Of a DNA stretch of 35,498 nucleotides, positions 8,245-17,183 are shown in pieces. The notes under the pieces are model-generated. The model searched no databases, was not told the DNA's origin, and was given only the letters and a program-made list of their open reading frames with translations. The stretch is from Sphingobacteriales bacterium (GTDB taxonomy: Bacteria; Bacteroidota; Bacteroidia; Chitinophagales; Chitinophagaceae), in contig OMJB01000012.1 in assembly GCA_900299255.1 (NCBI GenBank), forward strand, positions 1-35,498, read 5' to 3'. Position numbers and translations under genes: made by a program. The first letter of the stretch is position 1. The number at the start of each line of letters is the position of its first letter.

Positions 8245-8838
8245 TTATTCTTCCGGCTCAATCCCTTTGAATAATTCTGTAAGGTCTAAAGAAAAACCAT
8301 CCAACACCGACGAAGTAGCTGTATCGCCTGCAACCAGATACGGAGACGCAACAAACTTATTGCCGGTCAAAGTATGTATCTGCATCCACTGATCTTGTGG
8401 GCTTACTACCCAATACTCTTTAACTCCCGCCTCCTCATACACCTCGTATTTATTTTTCATTTCCTTTGCGTTATTGCCAGGGCTCAATATTTCAACAACA
8501 ATATCCGGCGCCCCTATACAGCCTCGTTTATCAAGCTTGGTAGCATCACAAATAACACAAACATCCGGTTGCAAGACTGTTATAATCTCTTTGTCATTTA
8601 TTGATTTACGTGGTATGCGTACATCAAAAGGAGCAGAATACACCTCGCATTGGCTCCCCTCAAGACGTCGACCCAACTGTAGATAAATTTTACCTGAAAG
8701 TTTTTGGTGTACCCGGTTAGGTGCTGGGCTCATTCTAAACACCTTCCCTTTAATCAATTCCACCCGCTCCTCAAATTTCCATTTGAAGTAATCGGCATAA
8801 GTATAAGTTTTGTTCAGGTCAAGATCGGTAAAGCGCAT
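8245..8838 (-). CDS. Uma2 family (DUF820) putative endonuclease-fold protein
   Basis: The 197-residue protein has the Uma2/DUF820 layout: an RVHQKLSGKIYLQLGRRL helix, then VLQPDVCVICD with the acidic residue of a PD-(D/E)XK core. APDIVVEILSPGN supplies the Glu, and a Lys/Tyr-rich helix leads to EYWVVSPQDQWMQIHTL. The fold is that of restriction-like nucleases, but most Uma2 proteins are uncharacterised, and they are very abundant in cyanobacteria and present in Bacteroidota. No methyltransferase or toxin/antitoxin partner is next to it, so nothing shows a restriction or defence role. The start at 8838 fits the family N terminus. Confidence 0.85.
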   Translation of the reverse strand: MRFTDLDLNKTYTYADYFKWKFEERVELIKGKVFRMSPAPNRVHQKLSGKIYLQLGRRLEGSQCEVYSAPFDVRIPRKSINDKEIITVLQPDVCVICDATKLDKRGCIGAPDIVVEILSPGNNAKEMKNKYEVYEEAGVKEYWVVSPQDQWMQIHTLTGNKFVASPYLVAGDTATSSVLDGFSLDLTELFKGIEPEE

Positions 8839-8863
8839 ACTGTAAAATTAAGGTAAAAATTTT

Positions 8864-9415
8864 TTATGCCGGGCGTAGCAACGAGTAAATAACAGAATCC
8901 AGAAACTCACCCTCCCAATAAAAATTCTCTTTAAAATGGGCTTCCTCTTTAAAATTGTTCTTCTCCAGCAGTTTCCTCGACCGTGTGTTTTCAGGGCTTA
9001 CATTGGCTTCAAATGAGTGCAGCTGCAAACTTTCAAACCCATAATCCAGCACCGCTTTCAGCGCCTCATCCATTAACCCCTTTCCATGATATTCTTTTGG
9101 CATCATATACCCCACCTCTGCCCTGTGGTGTTCTTTAATAATCACATGTATGCTTATGTGCCCCATCATCCTGCTATCCCCTTTCAGCGTCATAGCCCAG
9201 GCAATACCTTCATTGTTGCTGATCAGGCTGTCAATTTTGTCCACAAGCGGCAGCACATCCTCCGGGCTTTGGGGTTTCGGCTTGCATATATACCGCATGA
9301 TCTCTTCATCTGAGCGCATCATGAACAGTTCCTGCACATCATTTTTTGTAATCCTTCTTAATACCAGTCTTTCGGTGGTTAATACCGGAAACGGACCAAA
9401 GTTCACCTCAAGCAT
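8864..9415 (-). CDS. GNAT-family N-acetyltransferase (RimJ/RimL-like)
   Basis: The intact 183-residue protein opens with LTTERLVLRRITKNDVQELF, the typical start of RimJ/RimL-like acetyltransferases. It continues with AEVGYMMPKEYHGKGLMDEALKAVLDYGF, which contains the acetyl-CoA-binding loop (x-x-Gly-Lys-Gly), and VSPENTRSRKLLEKNNF, the second conserved motif. Such enzymes acetylate the N-terminal alpha-amine of ribosomal proteins or small-molecule amines; the substrate is unknown. It is transcribed in the same direction as the Uma2 gene, 25 bases upstream of it, so they may form an operon. It is not a close copy of the broken GNAT at 7677: the two resemble each other only in family motifs. Confidence 0.88.
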   Translation of the reverse strand: MLEVNFGPFPVLTTERLVLRRITKNDVQELFMMRSDEEIMRYICKPKPQSPEDVLPLVDKIDSLISNNEGIAWAMTLKGDSRMMGHISIHVIIKEHHRAEVGYMMPKEYHGKGLMDEALKAVLDYGFESLQLHSFEANVSPENTRSRKLLEKNNFKEEAHFKENFYWEGEFLDSVIYSLLRPA

Positions 9416-9501
9416 GGTGTACCGTATTTACTATTAACAATAATTTGTAACTAATAGAGAAGGTTCCGGTAAATGCAGGAATTTTTGCAAATTAAATTTA
9501 T

Positions 9502-9509
9502 TATTTTTG
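9502..9509 (+). promoter_or_regulatory. probable -7 element TATTTTTG for the DUF4476 gene
   Basis: TATTTTTG fits TAnnTTTG exactly. A TTTG at 9484-9487 lies 14 bases upstream, shorter than the usual spacer. The position predicts a start site near 9515, which supports ATG 9530 rather than an upstream in-frame ATG at 9473. Confidence 0.4.
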
Positions 9510-9529
9510 CTCGTATAATACAAATATTT

Positions 9530-10450
9530 ATGAAACAAAAATTCTATTCTTTATTGTTTTTGGCATTTTTGCCTCTTTTTGCACTGGCGCAGGGCTCCAG
9601 CCTCACTATCTTCTCTGAAGACGGCGACAAGTTCGTACTTTATCTCAACGGTGCTCAACAGAACAACAACCCCCAGGCAAATCTGAGAATGGATGGATTA
9701 ACACAGCAGTTCTACTCAGCCAGAATCGTTTTTGAAGACAAGGCAAAAGCACCAATTTCTAAAAGCATTTCGGTAACTGATCCGGGTACCAATGCACCTG
9801 CTGATATTGTATATAAAATCAAAAAGAAAGACGGTGAAATGAAACTCCGTTATTTCTCAGCCCAGCCTGTACAGCCTAATTACACACCACCTGCAGATGT
9901 TTATGTCGTACACTACGGCCAGCCCGATCAAACCACAACGATAACCCAGACTACAGTTACGCAAACCGGAACCAACCCCGGCGATGGCGGTGTGTCGATA
10001 GGCGTGAGCATGGGCGGAGTAAACGTAAATGTGAACGCTAACGACCCTAACGCAAGAGTTATCCAGACCACCACTACCACTACAACCTCCAGCTATACCA
10101 GCACAACATCCGGGGGTGATTATTCCACTCAGCCGGCTTCCGGCAATGGCTGCAATTACCCTATGGATTTGGGAAGCTTCAAATCAGCAAAAGAAACTGT
10201 AAAAAATGCCAGCTTTGACGACACAAAACTCTCAACAGCTCAGGGCATACTTGCCTCCAACTGTTTCTCTACCGATCAGGTGATTCAGATTTGCCAGTTA
10301 TTCGGGTTTGAAGAGACCAAACTGAAATTCGCAAAATTCGCGTACAACAAGACCACCGACCGGAATAACTATTTCAAAGTGGGTAATATTTTCACATTCG
10401 ATGCCAGCAAAACTGAGCTGAATGACTTCATCAGCAATGGTGGCAGGTAG
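9530..10450 (+). CDS. secreted DUF4476 protein
   Basis: The 306-residue protein has a clear signal peptide (MKQKFYSLLFLAFLPLFALAQ, cleavage after about residue 21). It has an N-terminal beta-rich domain (about 22-125) beginning SSLTIFSEDGDKFVLYLNG, a pattern common in secreted Bacteroidota proteins. A low-complexity Thr/Ser/Gly linker follows (about 140-205, many TTT and TTS). The C-terminal domain of about 95 residues runs from YPMDLGSFKSAKETVKNASFDD to FTFDASKTELNDFIS and matches DUF4476, a helical domain of unknown function in this phylum. I placed the start at 9530 because the signal peptide begins there and the -7 element lies between it and the upstream ATG. A terminator follows 18 bases after the stop, so the gene is probably monocistronic. 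Confidence 0.8.
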   Translation: MKQKFYSLLFLAFLPLFALAQGSSLTIFSEDGDKFVLYLNGAQQNNNPQANLRMDGLTQQFYSARIVFEDKAKAPISKSISVTDPGTNAPADIVYKIKKKDGEMKLRYFSAQPVQPNYTPPADVYVVHYGQPDQTTTITQTTVTQTGTNPGDGGVSIGVSMGGVNVNVNANDPNARVIQTTTTTTTSSYTSTTSGGDYSTQPASGNGCNYPMDLGSFKSAKETVKNASFDDTKLSTAQGILASNCFSTDQVIQICQLFGFEETKLKFAKFAYNKTTDRNNYFKVGNIFTFDASKTELNDFISNGGR

Positions 10451-10468
10451 GCTTTCATCTTTTCGTTC

Positions 10469-10496
10469 AAAACCCCTGCAGCCCGCAGGGGTTTTT
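10469..10496 (+). terminator. rho-independent terminator after the DUF4476 gene
   Basis: A perfect stem AAAACCCCTGC / GCAGGGGTTTT with a 5-base loop is followed by TTTTTG. Confidence 0.9.
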
Positions 10497-10609
10497 GTTT
10501 GCCGGCAAACCTTTGGTATAATATTAAGCCTAATGTATTAACCTTTGTGTTGGCACTAGGTCAAATGAGGAAAAGTGCCATTGGGCAGTAGTTGGTACAA
10601 TTATTTTAA

Positions 10610-11890
10610 TTGCAGTTTAAAACAGGTCTCTGGTTGGGAGTAATAAGGTTCAAAATATTTTTTATTCTTTTTTTGATGCATTGTTGTTCTGCAACAGCTC
10701 AGGTCGGCTCAGCTGGGATTCCCATTCCTATTACAGATACCACCGGCCGTGCGGATGTAATTATAGCTTCAAAAATAAATAATGAAAATGACATTGTTGA
10801 CGTTGCCCGCAATATCATACACCCGCACACAGGCAGGAGGATGATGACCGGAGAAGTGAAATCAAGAAAACTAAGGGTCTCGGTTGTGCCGGCTGCAGGC
10901 TACACGCTGCAAACAGACTTTGCCGGTATTGTAGGCGGCAATGCCTCTTTTTACACTGATACATCAGCCAATCCTTCCACAATGCTTACGAGCATTACTT
11001 ATACCAGCCGCACTCAGGTCATTTTCCCTTTTCTGGGCAGCTTCTGGACCCGTAAAGACAAATACAATATAGTGATTGACTGGCGCTACCTGTACTTCCC
11101 TTCTGTTACTTTCGGCCTGGGGGGGCACACCGCTCTTTCTGATGGCTATCTGGTAAACTATTCAGCCATACACATACACCAGGCAGTACTGCGGAAACTG
11201 CGTAAAGATATGTACCTGGGCCTCGGATACAACCTCGATTATTTCTGGGACATTAAAGAACTGAACCCGCCTGCCAATATCGTCACCGATTTTGAAAATT
11301 ATGGCTATGATGCCACTGAATTCGCATCAGGCTTCACCTTCAATTTCTTATACGACAACCGCGACAATCCCATCAACGCACACAAGGGTAATTTTGTTAA
11401 CGTTGTTTATAGGCCCAACCTGACCATTTTTGGCAATACCGCCACGTGGCGGTCACTTACTGTAGACCTCCGTAAGTACATCAACTTTCCTGCCGGCACA
11501 AAGAATATACTTGCCTTCTGGAACTACGACTGGGTATCCATCAGCGGTAAAACACCCTACCTCATGCTGCCCAATACCGGTGGTGACCCTTATAGCAACA
11601 CCGGCAGAGGTTACATTCCCGGCCGCTACCGCGGCGATGATATGGTGTACCTGGAAGGGGAATACCGCATTAACCTCAGCCGCCGCGGCATTTTTGGAGC
11701 AGTAGTCTTCGCCAATGCCCAGTCTTTTACAGAGCAGGCATCAAAAAGATTCGAGACCATTGCTCCCGGCTATGGCGGTGGCATCAGGCTTAAGTTCAAT
11801 AAATTCTCCCGCACCAATGTAGCTATCGACTACGGTTTTGGGCTAGGTGGTTCACAGGGTTTGTTTATCAACGTCGGTGAAGTATTCTAA
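10610..11890 (+). CDS. Omp85-type outer-membrane beta-barrel protein without POTRA domains
   Basis: The 426-residue protein has an N-terminal hydrophobic signal (FKIFFILFLMHCCSATAQ) followed by a short periplasmic segment. The rest is a beta-barrel of the surface-antigen (BamA/TamA C-terminal) type: FTFNFLYDNRDNPINAHKGNFVNVVYRP is the typical DxRDxPxxPxxG strand motif. GRGYIPGRYRGDDMVYLEGEYR resembles the lid-loop [V/I]RGF/Y region, and the chain ends in VGEVF with a terminal Phe. No room is left for POTRA repeats, so it is not a BamA or TamA itself. Similar barrels are found widely in Bacteroidota and are thought to act in outer-membrane transport or lipid handling. No ATG precedes the signal sequence, so the start is TTG at 10610 or TTG at 10634. 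The exact start is uncertain. Confidence 0.82.
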   Translation: MQFKTGLWLGVIRFKIFFILFLMHCCSATAQVGSAGIPIPITDTTGRADVIIASKINNENDIVDVARNIIHPHTGRRMMTGEVKSRKLRVSVVPAAGYTLQTDFAGIVGGNASFYTDTSANPSTMLTSITYTSRTQVIFPFLGSFWTRKDKYNIVIDWRYLYFPSVTFGLGGHTALSDGYLVNYSAIHIHQAVLRKLRKDMYLGLGYNLDYFWDIKELNPPANIVTDFENYGYDATEFASGFTFNFLYDNRDNPINAHKGNFVNVVYRPNLTIFGNTATWRSLTVDLRKYINFPAGTKNILAFWNYDWVSISGKTPYLMLPNTGGDPYSNTGRGYIPGRYRGDDMVYLEGEYRINLSRRGIFGAVVFANAQSFTEQASKRFETIAPGYGGGIRLKFNKFSRTNVAIDYGFGLGGSQGLFINVGEVF

Positions 11891-11977
11891 TGAATTATCA
11901 GCTCAGATTTTACTTCACATCAGGCACGTTTAAAATTATTTAACCGATCTTACAGCACAATCCAAAAAACAATTAAA

Positions 11978-12703
11978 ATGAAACTATCCGGCAACAAAAT
12001 ACTCATAACCGGCGGAGCCAGCGGTATCGGCCTCGGCCTCACCGAAAGGTTCGTTCAGGAAGGCAATACTGTTATCATCTGCGGCAGGCGTGAAGCTGTC
12101 TTAAACGAAGTTGCCTCAAGGCTTCCGGGTGTAATTACAAAAGTATGCGACCTATCAGTTGAAGCTAGCCGCATCGAACTCCACAACTGGATAGCCACCA
12201 ATCACCCCGACCTCAATGTACTGGTCAACAATGCCGGAGTACAGCAGTGGATGCAGGTAACAGATGAAGATTTCTACGCCCGCACACAGCAGGAGGTCAC
12301 CACCAATATCATTGCGCCCCTTCATCTTACTCATTTGTTGCTTGCTCTGCCTGCCCTCCATACTGTTATCAACGTTACTTCGGGCCTCTCTTTTGCGCCA
12401 CTGGCAAAGACACCTGTATACTCAGCCACCAAGGCATTCTTTCATTCATTCACGCTGTCGCTGCGCTACTTGCTGAAAGAAAAAAACATCGAAGTAATAG
12501 AAATGATACCACCTGCCCTCAATACCGACCTGGGCGGCAAAGGCCTGCACGATTTCGCACCTCCCGTTAGTGGCTTTATAGATTCAGTCTTCCAACAAAT
12601 GAAAGAAGGAAAAACCGAACTCACTTACCAATTTAGCGAGGCCATGGCTAATGCAAGCCGTGAGGGCCTGAACAATGCATTCAACAGGATGAACCCAAGC
12701 TAA
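11978..12703 (+). CDS. SDR-family NAD(P)-dependent oxidoreductase (DltE-like)
   Basis: The 241-residue protein is a classical short-chain dehydrogenase. The cofactor-binding Thr-Gly-x3-Gly-Ile-Gly is at residues 11-18, NNAG at 84-87, the catalytic Ser at 135 and the Tyr148-x3-Lys152 pair in VYSATKAFF. CGRREAVLNE after the second strand resembles NADP-preferring members. The overall pattern (NNAGVQQW, FAPLAKTPVYSATKA, EVIEMIPPALNTDL) is that of the DltE-like subgroup of SDRs often annotated as short-chain oxidoreductase. Its substrate is unknown, and the original DltE link to lipoteichoic acid would not apply in a Gram-negative. It is followed after only 7 bases by the TIGR02757 gene, so the two are probably co-transcribed. 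Confidence 0.9.
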   Translation: MKLSGNKILITGGASGIGLGLTERFVQEGNTVIICGRREAVLNEVASRLPGVITKVCDLSVEASRIELHNWIATNHPDLNVLVNNAGVQQWMQVTDEDFYARTQQEVTTNIIAPLHLTHLLLALPALHTVINVTSGLSFAPLAKTPVYSATKAFFHSFTLSLRYLLKEKNIEVIEMIPPALNTDLGGKGLHDFAPPVSGFIDSVFQQMKEGKTELTYQFSEAMANASREGLNNAFNRMNPS

Positions 12704-12710
12704 CATAGCA

Positions 12711-13484
12711 ATGCAGGACAAAGGCCAACTAAAAAACTATCTCGATAAAAAGGTTGCACTATACAACCAGCCGTCTTTTATCGAGAAAGACCCCGTTTCT
12801 GTCCCGCATTTATTTACCAAAAAACAAGACATCGAGATAGCAGGCCTCTTTGCCGCTATACTCGCATGGGGCAACCGCACCACAATCATCAACAACAGCC
12901 GCAAACTGATGTCCCTGATGGATAACCACCCTCACGAATTTATCCTACGCCACAAAGAAACAGATCTTAAACGCTTCCTCCATTTCGCACACCGCACCTT
13001 CAATACAACAGACCTTTTATACTTTATATCGTTCCTGCAATACCACTACCGCCATTCAGAGACCCTTGAAGATGCGTTCGTACCTTCAATGCACTATAAA
13101 CATGAAACTGTGGAGCAGGCATTGATACACTTTCAGCATTACTTTTTCTCCATAGAGCATCCGCTCCGCACACGCAAGCATATTTCCACCCCTGAGCGGC
13201 ATTCTGCATGCAAGCGGCTGAATATGTACCTGCGGTGGATGGTACGCAAAGACAGAAATGGAGTAGACTTTGGTATCTGGACCAAAATAAAGCCATCGCA
13301 GCTCATCTGCCCGCTCGATGTGCATGTGGCAAGAGTAGCGGAAAGGCTGGGGTTAATAGGCAATACAAAGTCGAACTGGAGCAATGCCCTTCAGCTCACT
13401 GCCAGCCTCAGGGAAATGAACCCAAAAGACCCTGCTGCCTATGACTATGCCTTGTTCAGCATTGGTGCCTCAGAGCGGCTCTAA
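12711..13484 (+). CDS. TIGR02757 (DUF2400) family protein
   Basis: The 257-residue protein shows the hallmarks of the TIGR02757/DUF2400 family: an N-terminal DPVSVPHLFTKKQDIEIAGLFAAILAWGNRTTIINN stretch, the central FAHRTFNTTDLLYFISFLQ, and KRLNMYLRWMVRKDRNGVDFGIW near residue 165-187. It then has QLICPLDVHVARVAERLGL and the ending AYDYALFSIGASERL. The family is conserved in Bacteroidota and some other phyla and has no assigned biochemical function. The C-terminal LDVHVARVAERLGL / YDYALFSIG pattern is reminiscent of helix-hairpin-helix DNA glycosylases, which is inference only. It lies directly behind the SDR gene. Confidence 0.85.
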   Translation: MQDKGQLKNYLDKKVALYNQPSFIEKDPVSVPHLFTKKQDIEIAGLFAAILAWGNRTTIINNSRKLMSLMDNHPHEFILRHKETDLKRFLHFAHRTFNTTDLLYFISFLQYHYRHSETLEDAFVPSMHYKHETVEQALIHFQHYFFSIEHPLRTRKHISTPERHSACKRLNMYLRWMVRKDRNGVDFGIWTKIKPSQLICPLDVHVARVAERLGLIGNTKSNWSNALQLTASLREMNPKDPAAYDYALFSIGASERL

Positions 13485-13685
13485 GCCTAAGAAAATATGA
13501 TCTTTCATGCAAACCGTTGCTAAATCCGAACTGCTGCATTTTTGCAGGGTACTTGAGGAATAGTCATAAAATAATTCCATACATTTAAAAATATATTTCT
13601 ATCTTTCAACAAACCTTAATACTACTGGATCAGTACGAGATTCATGCATTATATCGAGGTTATTGGTGTTCATTTTTCAGGCTTA

Positions 13686-15577
13686 ATGAGTAAGCATATG
13701 CAACATTTGAAATTAACTGTTCTGATACTGGCTTTGATGCTGAATTTCAACGCTACAGCCCGCAGGGAAGGCCAGGCTAAAATAGACTCCCTGTTGCAGG
13801 AAATTCCGCATGCAAAAAACGACAGCCAAAAGGTAATACTTACAGCCGCAGTGTCATTGCAGCTGCAGGCTGTCAATCCAGATGAAGGAATTAAGTACGG
13901 CAAACAGGCCTGGCTATTGCAGAAAGCCTGAACTGGAAAAAAGGGATGGCTTCGGCACACAGTAATATTGCGGCCAACTACAACGCGAAATCAGACCTGC
14001 CTAAAATGCTAGACCACCTCTTCATTGCACTCAAACTACAGGAAGATATCGGAGACAGCACGGGGATAGCAAGTTCTTTAAACAACATTGGAATTGTTTA
14101 TGATAACAATGGAGATTATGATAAAGCACTGGAGTACTTCACCAAAGCACTTAAACTGCAGCAGGCCAGGCACAATAAAAGTGCCGAAGCTATTGCTATG
14201 GGCAATATAGGCACTATCTACTTCCATCAGAAGAACTACGCCAAAGTGCTGGAATATATTGGTAATGCTATGGCTATTTGCGAAGAGATCAACGACAAAA
14301 GCGGTATTGCCTCCTACTTACAGATTATTGGTGATGTACATGCTGCCCGGCACGATTATCATGGTGCACTTGAACACTATTTTAAAGCACTTAAGTTGTC
14401 AAAAGAACTGGAGGACGATAACGCTATTGCTACCTGCGCCGGCTTCATTGGAGAATTTTATTTTGATATTGCGGTCAGCGACAGTATTCATTACAAGCCA
14501 GACAGCCTGATTCCGGGAAGCAAACCTCAGATGCTGAAAAAAGCTGTCGACTACCTGCAGCAGGCCCTGACAATCTCTAGAAATACAGGTTACCGCGACG
14601 GCGTTATAGACTTTACCGGGCATCTCGCTGAAGCTTTGCAGGCGTCCGGCGACTATAAAGGTGCTTTAATGGTTTACAGGCAGCACGTTGCTGTAAAAGA
14701 CTCTGTATTCAACACAGAAAACAACGTCAAGATATCCAACCTCGAAACAAAAAGGGAAATAGCATTAAAAGATAAGCAGATAGAGATTGATAAGCTTGCG
14801 GTTGCAAAAAAAAGGAATGAAAGGGGCTTTTTTATGGCTGGAATTGCAGGCATTTTAATCATTACAGTGATTGTATTCAGAAATTACCGCACCCAGAAAT
14901 CAGTCAATAAACTTTTGTTCGCAGAAAAGCAAAAGTCCGAAGACCTGCTCTTAAATATCCTGCCTTTTGAAGTTGCAGAAGAACTAAAAGAGAAAGGGGT
15001 GGCCAATGCGCGGCATTTCGAGCAGGTTACCGTGCTCTTCACTGACTTTGTGGACTTCACTCACGCCGGCGAGCATATGAGCCCGCAAGCTCTTGTTGAC
15101 GAACTCCATGCATGTTTCAAAGCGTTCGACGACATTACCGGAAAGTACAACATAGAAAAGATCAAGACAGTAGGTGACGCATATATGGCAGTAGCAGGCC
15201 TGCCAACTGCTGATCCGGATCATGCATTGAATGTAGTTCGTGCAGCTATAGAAATAAATGGATTTATGCAGGACCGGATAGCAAAGCATGGCAGCAATAC
15301 CTTTCATATACGCATTGGCATACACAGTGGCAGTGTGGTAGCAGGAATAGTAGGTGTTAAAAAATTTGCTTACGATATTTGGGGCGACACTGTTAACACT
15401 GCCGCCCGTATGGAACAAAACAGCCAGGCTGGCAAAATAAATATCTCTCAAACAACCTATGAACTGGTAAAAGAAAAAATAAACTGTGAATACCGTGGCG
15501 AAATAGATGCCAAAGGGAAAGGGCAATTAAAAATGTATTATGTTCTATCCGGCACTGATGCATATCCGGGATTGTAA
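13686..15577 (+). pseudogene. TPR-containing membrane adenylate cyclase (class III), frameshifted near the N terminus
   Basis: The gene starts at ATG 13686 with a signal peptide (LKLTVLILALMLNFNATA). At 13908-13911 one C appears lost from a GCCCTGG sequence: the first frame stops at 13931, and the frame entered at 13910 reads LAIAESLNWKKGMASAHSNI and runs to 15577. Repaired, the protein has about 630 residues. It has five or more tetratricopeptide repeats (NNIGIVYDNNGDYDKALEYFTKAL and similar), a coiled coil, a membrane helix (FMAGIAGILIITVIVF) and a class III cyclase domain. Numbered from ATG 13946, the metal ligands are Asp367 and Asp411, the purine-specificity residues are Lys407 and Asp477 (ATP type), and Asn484/Arg488 are the transition-state pair. 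All are present, so the domain should make cAMP. An ATG at 13946 could still start a 543-residue product lacking the signal peptide. Confidence 0.85.
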
Positions 15578-15772
15578 ATTGTGGGTACACTACAACAGTG
15601 GCACTTAATACAGTGTGGGTTTTCTTCAGCAGGCTGTTCATATTTCCTGCTCTTTCATACTAACAAGCGTATGCAGGCAGCATACCCACTTCTTGCAGCA
15701 TATTACAATAAAAACAAGGTATATTTGTTAATCAATCTCGCCCCTCCATAAAAAATACCATGAAGCTGGTAT
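15578..15772. other. intergenic region, no gene seen
   Basis: About 195 bases after the cyclase hold no convincing ORF. There is one perfect inverted repeat GTATGC-N5-GCATAC (15668-15684) without a T tract. Confidence 0.5.
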
Positions 15773-15801
15773 ATTGATTGCCATTTCGTTAGATAAATTT
15801 G
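15773..15801 (+). promoter_or_regulatory. promoter of the small lipoprotein gene
   Basis: ATTG (15773-15776), a 17-base spacer and TAAATTTG (15794-15801) fit the Bacteroidota consensus TTG-N17-23-TAnnTTTG exactly. It lies 39 bases before ATG 15841 and excludes an in-frame TTG at 15799 as the start. Confidence 0.65.
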
Positions 15802-15840
15802 CACTCAATTAACCAAATTGAAAAACAAAATCGAAAAACA

Positions 15841-16296
15841 ATGAAAAAGGCTATCCTGATCATCGCAGCTGTTATGACAACCGCCGGATTTTATTCCTGC
15901 ACAAAGAAATCAAGTTCTTCCACCCCAACCCCGGCCGCCAATGGCTTCGTTTGGTCTGAAGATGGCGGGGCTTCACAAACCGCCGATTCATCCAATTACA
16001 CTTTTGGTACCGGAACTTCAACCCAGTCATTTATGATGGCGTATAAAAATTATGGTTCTGGTTCAACTAGCAGAAACATTGAAATAAACCTGTCAGGCAA
16101 CACAGCTGCAACTTTCACAATTCCTGCCCAGGGCGATTTCGTTTACTGGCGCGATACTACCTACAGTATGGCTACAGGCGGATCGGTTGTGGTTACCAGC
16201 AATAGTGGCGGCAAAGCCAGCGGCACTTTCGATGTTACTTTCTCAGGCACCCCGGCACATATTACCGGTACTTTTACCAATATCCCAACCAGGTAA
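15841..16296 (+). CDS. small secreted lipoprotein, unknown function
   Basis: The 151-residue protein has a lysine-rich start (MKKAILIIAAVMTTAGFYSC) and Cys20 at a plausible Bacteroidota lipobox, followed by KKSSSSTPTP, a flexible Ser/Pro linker. The rest is a Ser/Thr/Gly-rich beta-type domain (about residues 35-151) with alternating hydrophobic strands such as RNIEINLSGNTAATFTIPAQGDFVYW and GTFDVTFSGTPAHITGTFTNI. I do not recognise a named family; small lipoproteins of this type are common in Chitinophagaceae. It has its own promoter and terminator, so it is monocistronic. Confidence 0.7.
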   Translation: MKKAILIIAAVMTTAGFYSCTKKSSSSTPTPAANGFVWSEDGGASQTADSSNYTFGTGTSTQSFMMAYKNYGSGSTSRNIEINLSGNTAATFTIPAQGDFVYWRDTTYSMATGGSVVVTSNSGGKASGTFDVTFSGTPAHITGTFTNIPTR

Positions 16297-16319
16297 TATA
16301 AATCATACAGTAGCAGTTC

Positions 16320-16346
16320 AGCCTTCCTTCAGGGAGGCTTTTTTTT
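16320..16346 (+). terminator. rho-independent terminator after the small lipoprotein gene
   Basis: The stem AGCCTTCC / GGGAGGCT (one G-T pair) with a TTCA loop is followed by seven to eight T residues, 23 bases after the stop codon. Confidence 0.88.
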
Positions 16347-16439
16347 GCGTGCTGAAATAATAGTACCATTTTTTTGCACAATTTTTTTTCAGGCAACCCA
16401 TACGCTTTGATTGTTCAGATGGTGCTACTGTCGCCTTTC

Positions 16440-17129
16440 TCAGAATATCTGCAGCAGTTCTTCAAGGTGCTTGATCTCGTAGGTGGGCTTACGTGCGTGT
16501 ACCACATTGCCGGGGTTATAGTAAACAGTGTCCCACCCGGCATTGATTGCACCCAGTATATCTATGTCTATTGCATCGCCAATCATAATGCTTTCCTCCT
16601 TCGCTGCTCCCGTAGCCTTTAGTGCAAAGTCAAAAATATCTCCATGAGGCTTCATGCTGTTACTTTTCTCTGATGTGATGAGTTGCTTGAAGTAACGTGC
16701 TATACCCGAGTATTGCAGTTTCATCCGTTGCGTGGTTTCAAAACCATTGGTGATAAGGTGCAGTTCGTATTTGCCCTTACAGTGTTCCAATACCTCCTTT
16801 GCATGTGGCATCAGCAGTTTCTGCAAGGGCAGTATCTCCAGGTACGCCGTACTGATCTCGTTGGCCAATGCGGTATCTGCTACTTTAAAGTCCAGCAGCA
16901 TCAGCCACATGCGTTTCCATCTGAGTTCATCTCTTTTTATATAACCGTTCCGGTACCGTTCCCACAATTTGTCATTGTGTACATTGTAGGCTTTGAACAG
17001 CGCATCAAAATCGTGTATCCCTCTGCCCTGAAGGTCAAACTCCTCATACAGTTTCCTCAGCGCAGCCTCAGAGTTTTTATCAAAATCCCACAGGGTATGG
17101 TCCAGGTCAAAAAAGAGGTGTTTGTACAT
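16440..17129 (-). CDS. yjjG: YjjG-family HAD nucleotidase (noncanonical pyrimidine nucleotidase)
   Basis: The 229-residue protein has the HAD motifs in order. Motif I is FFDLDHTLWDFDKN (nucleophile Asp8, acid/base Asp10), motif II is LITNGFETTQRMKLQYSG (Thr in ITNG), the motif III Lys is in SNSMKPHGDIFDFAL, and motif IV is MIGDAIDIDILGAINAGW. The LWDFDKNSEAAL and TTQRMKLQYSG signatures are those of the YjjG subfamily (TIGR02254). Members dephosphorylate nucleoside monophosphates, with a preference in E. coli for noncanonical pyrimidine nucleotides, and so clean the nucleotide pool. It lies 54 bases downstream of the small PspC gene on the same strand, so it may be the last gene of that operon. 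Confidence 0.88.
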   Translation of the reverse strand: MYKHLFFDLDHTLWDFDKNSEAALRKLYEEFDLQGRGIHDFDALFKAYNVHNDKLWERYRNGYIKRDELRWKRMWLMLLDFKVADTALANEISTAYLEILPLQKLLMPHAKEVLEHCKGKYELHLITNGFETTQRMKLQYSGIARYFKQLITSEKSNSMKPHGDIFDFALKATGAAKEESIMIGDAIDIDILGAINAGWDTVYYNPGNVVHARKPTYEIKHLEELLQIF

Positions 17130-17183
17130 CGCTGATATTTCGGTAAATGTACGAAAAGAAGCAGCACCGCTCTCTGCCGCCTG

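Noticed and set aside
8245-8838. Uma2 gene as part of a restriction or defence system
   Set aside because: Neighbours are acetyltransferases and lipoproteins, with no methyltransferase, helicase or toxin partner, so context gives no support.
13905-13915. Programmed frameshift in the cyclase gene
   Set aside because: The site CAGGCCTGG is not slippery, and a single missing C restores a normal TPR sequence.
15668-15684. Inverted repeat GTATGC-N5-GCATAC as a terminator of the cyclase gene
   Set aside because: The stem is only six pairs and no T tract follows.
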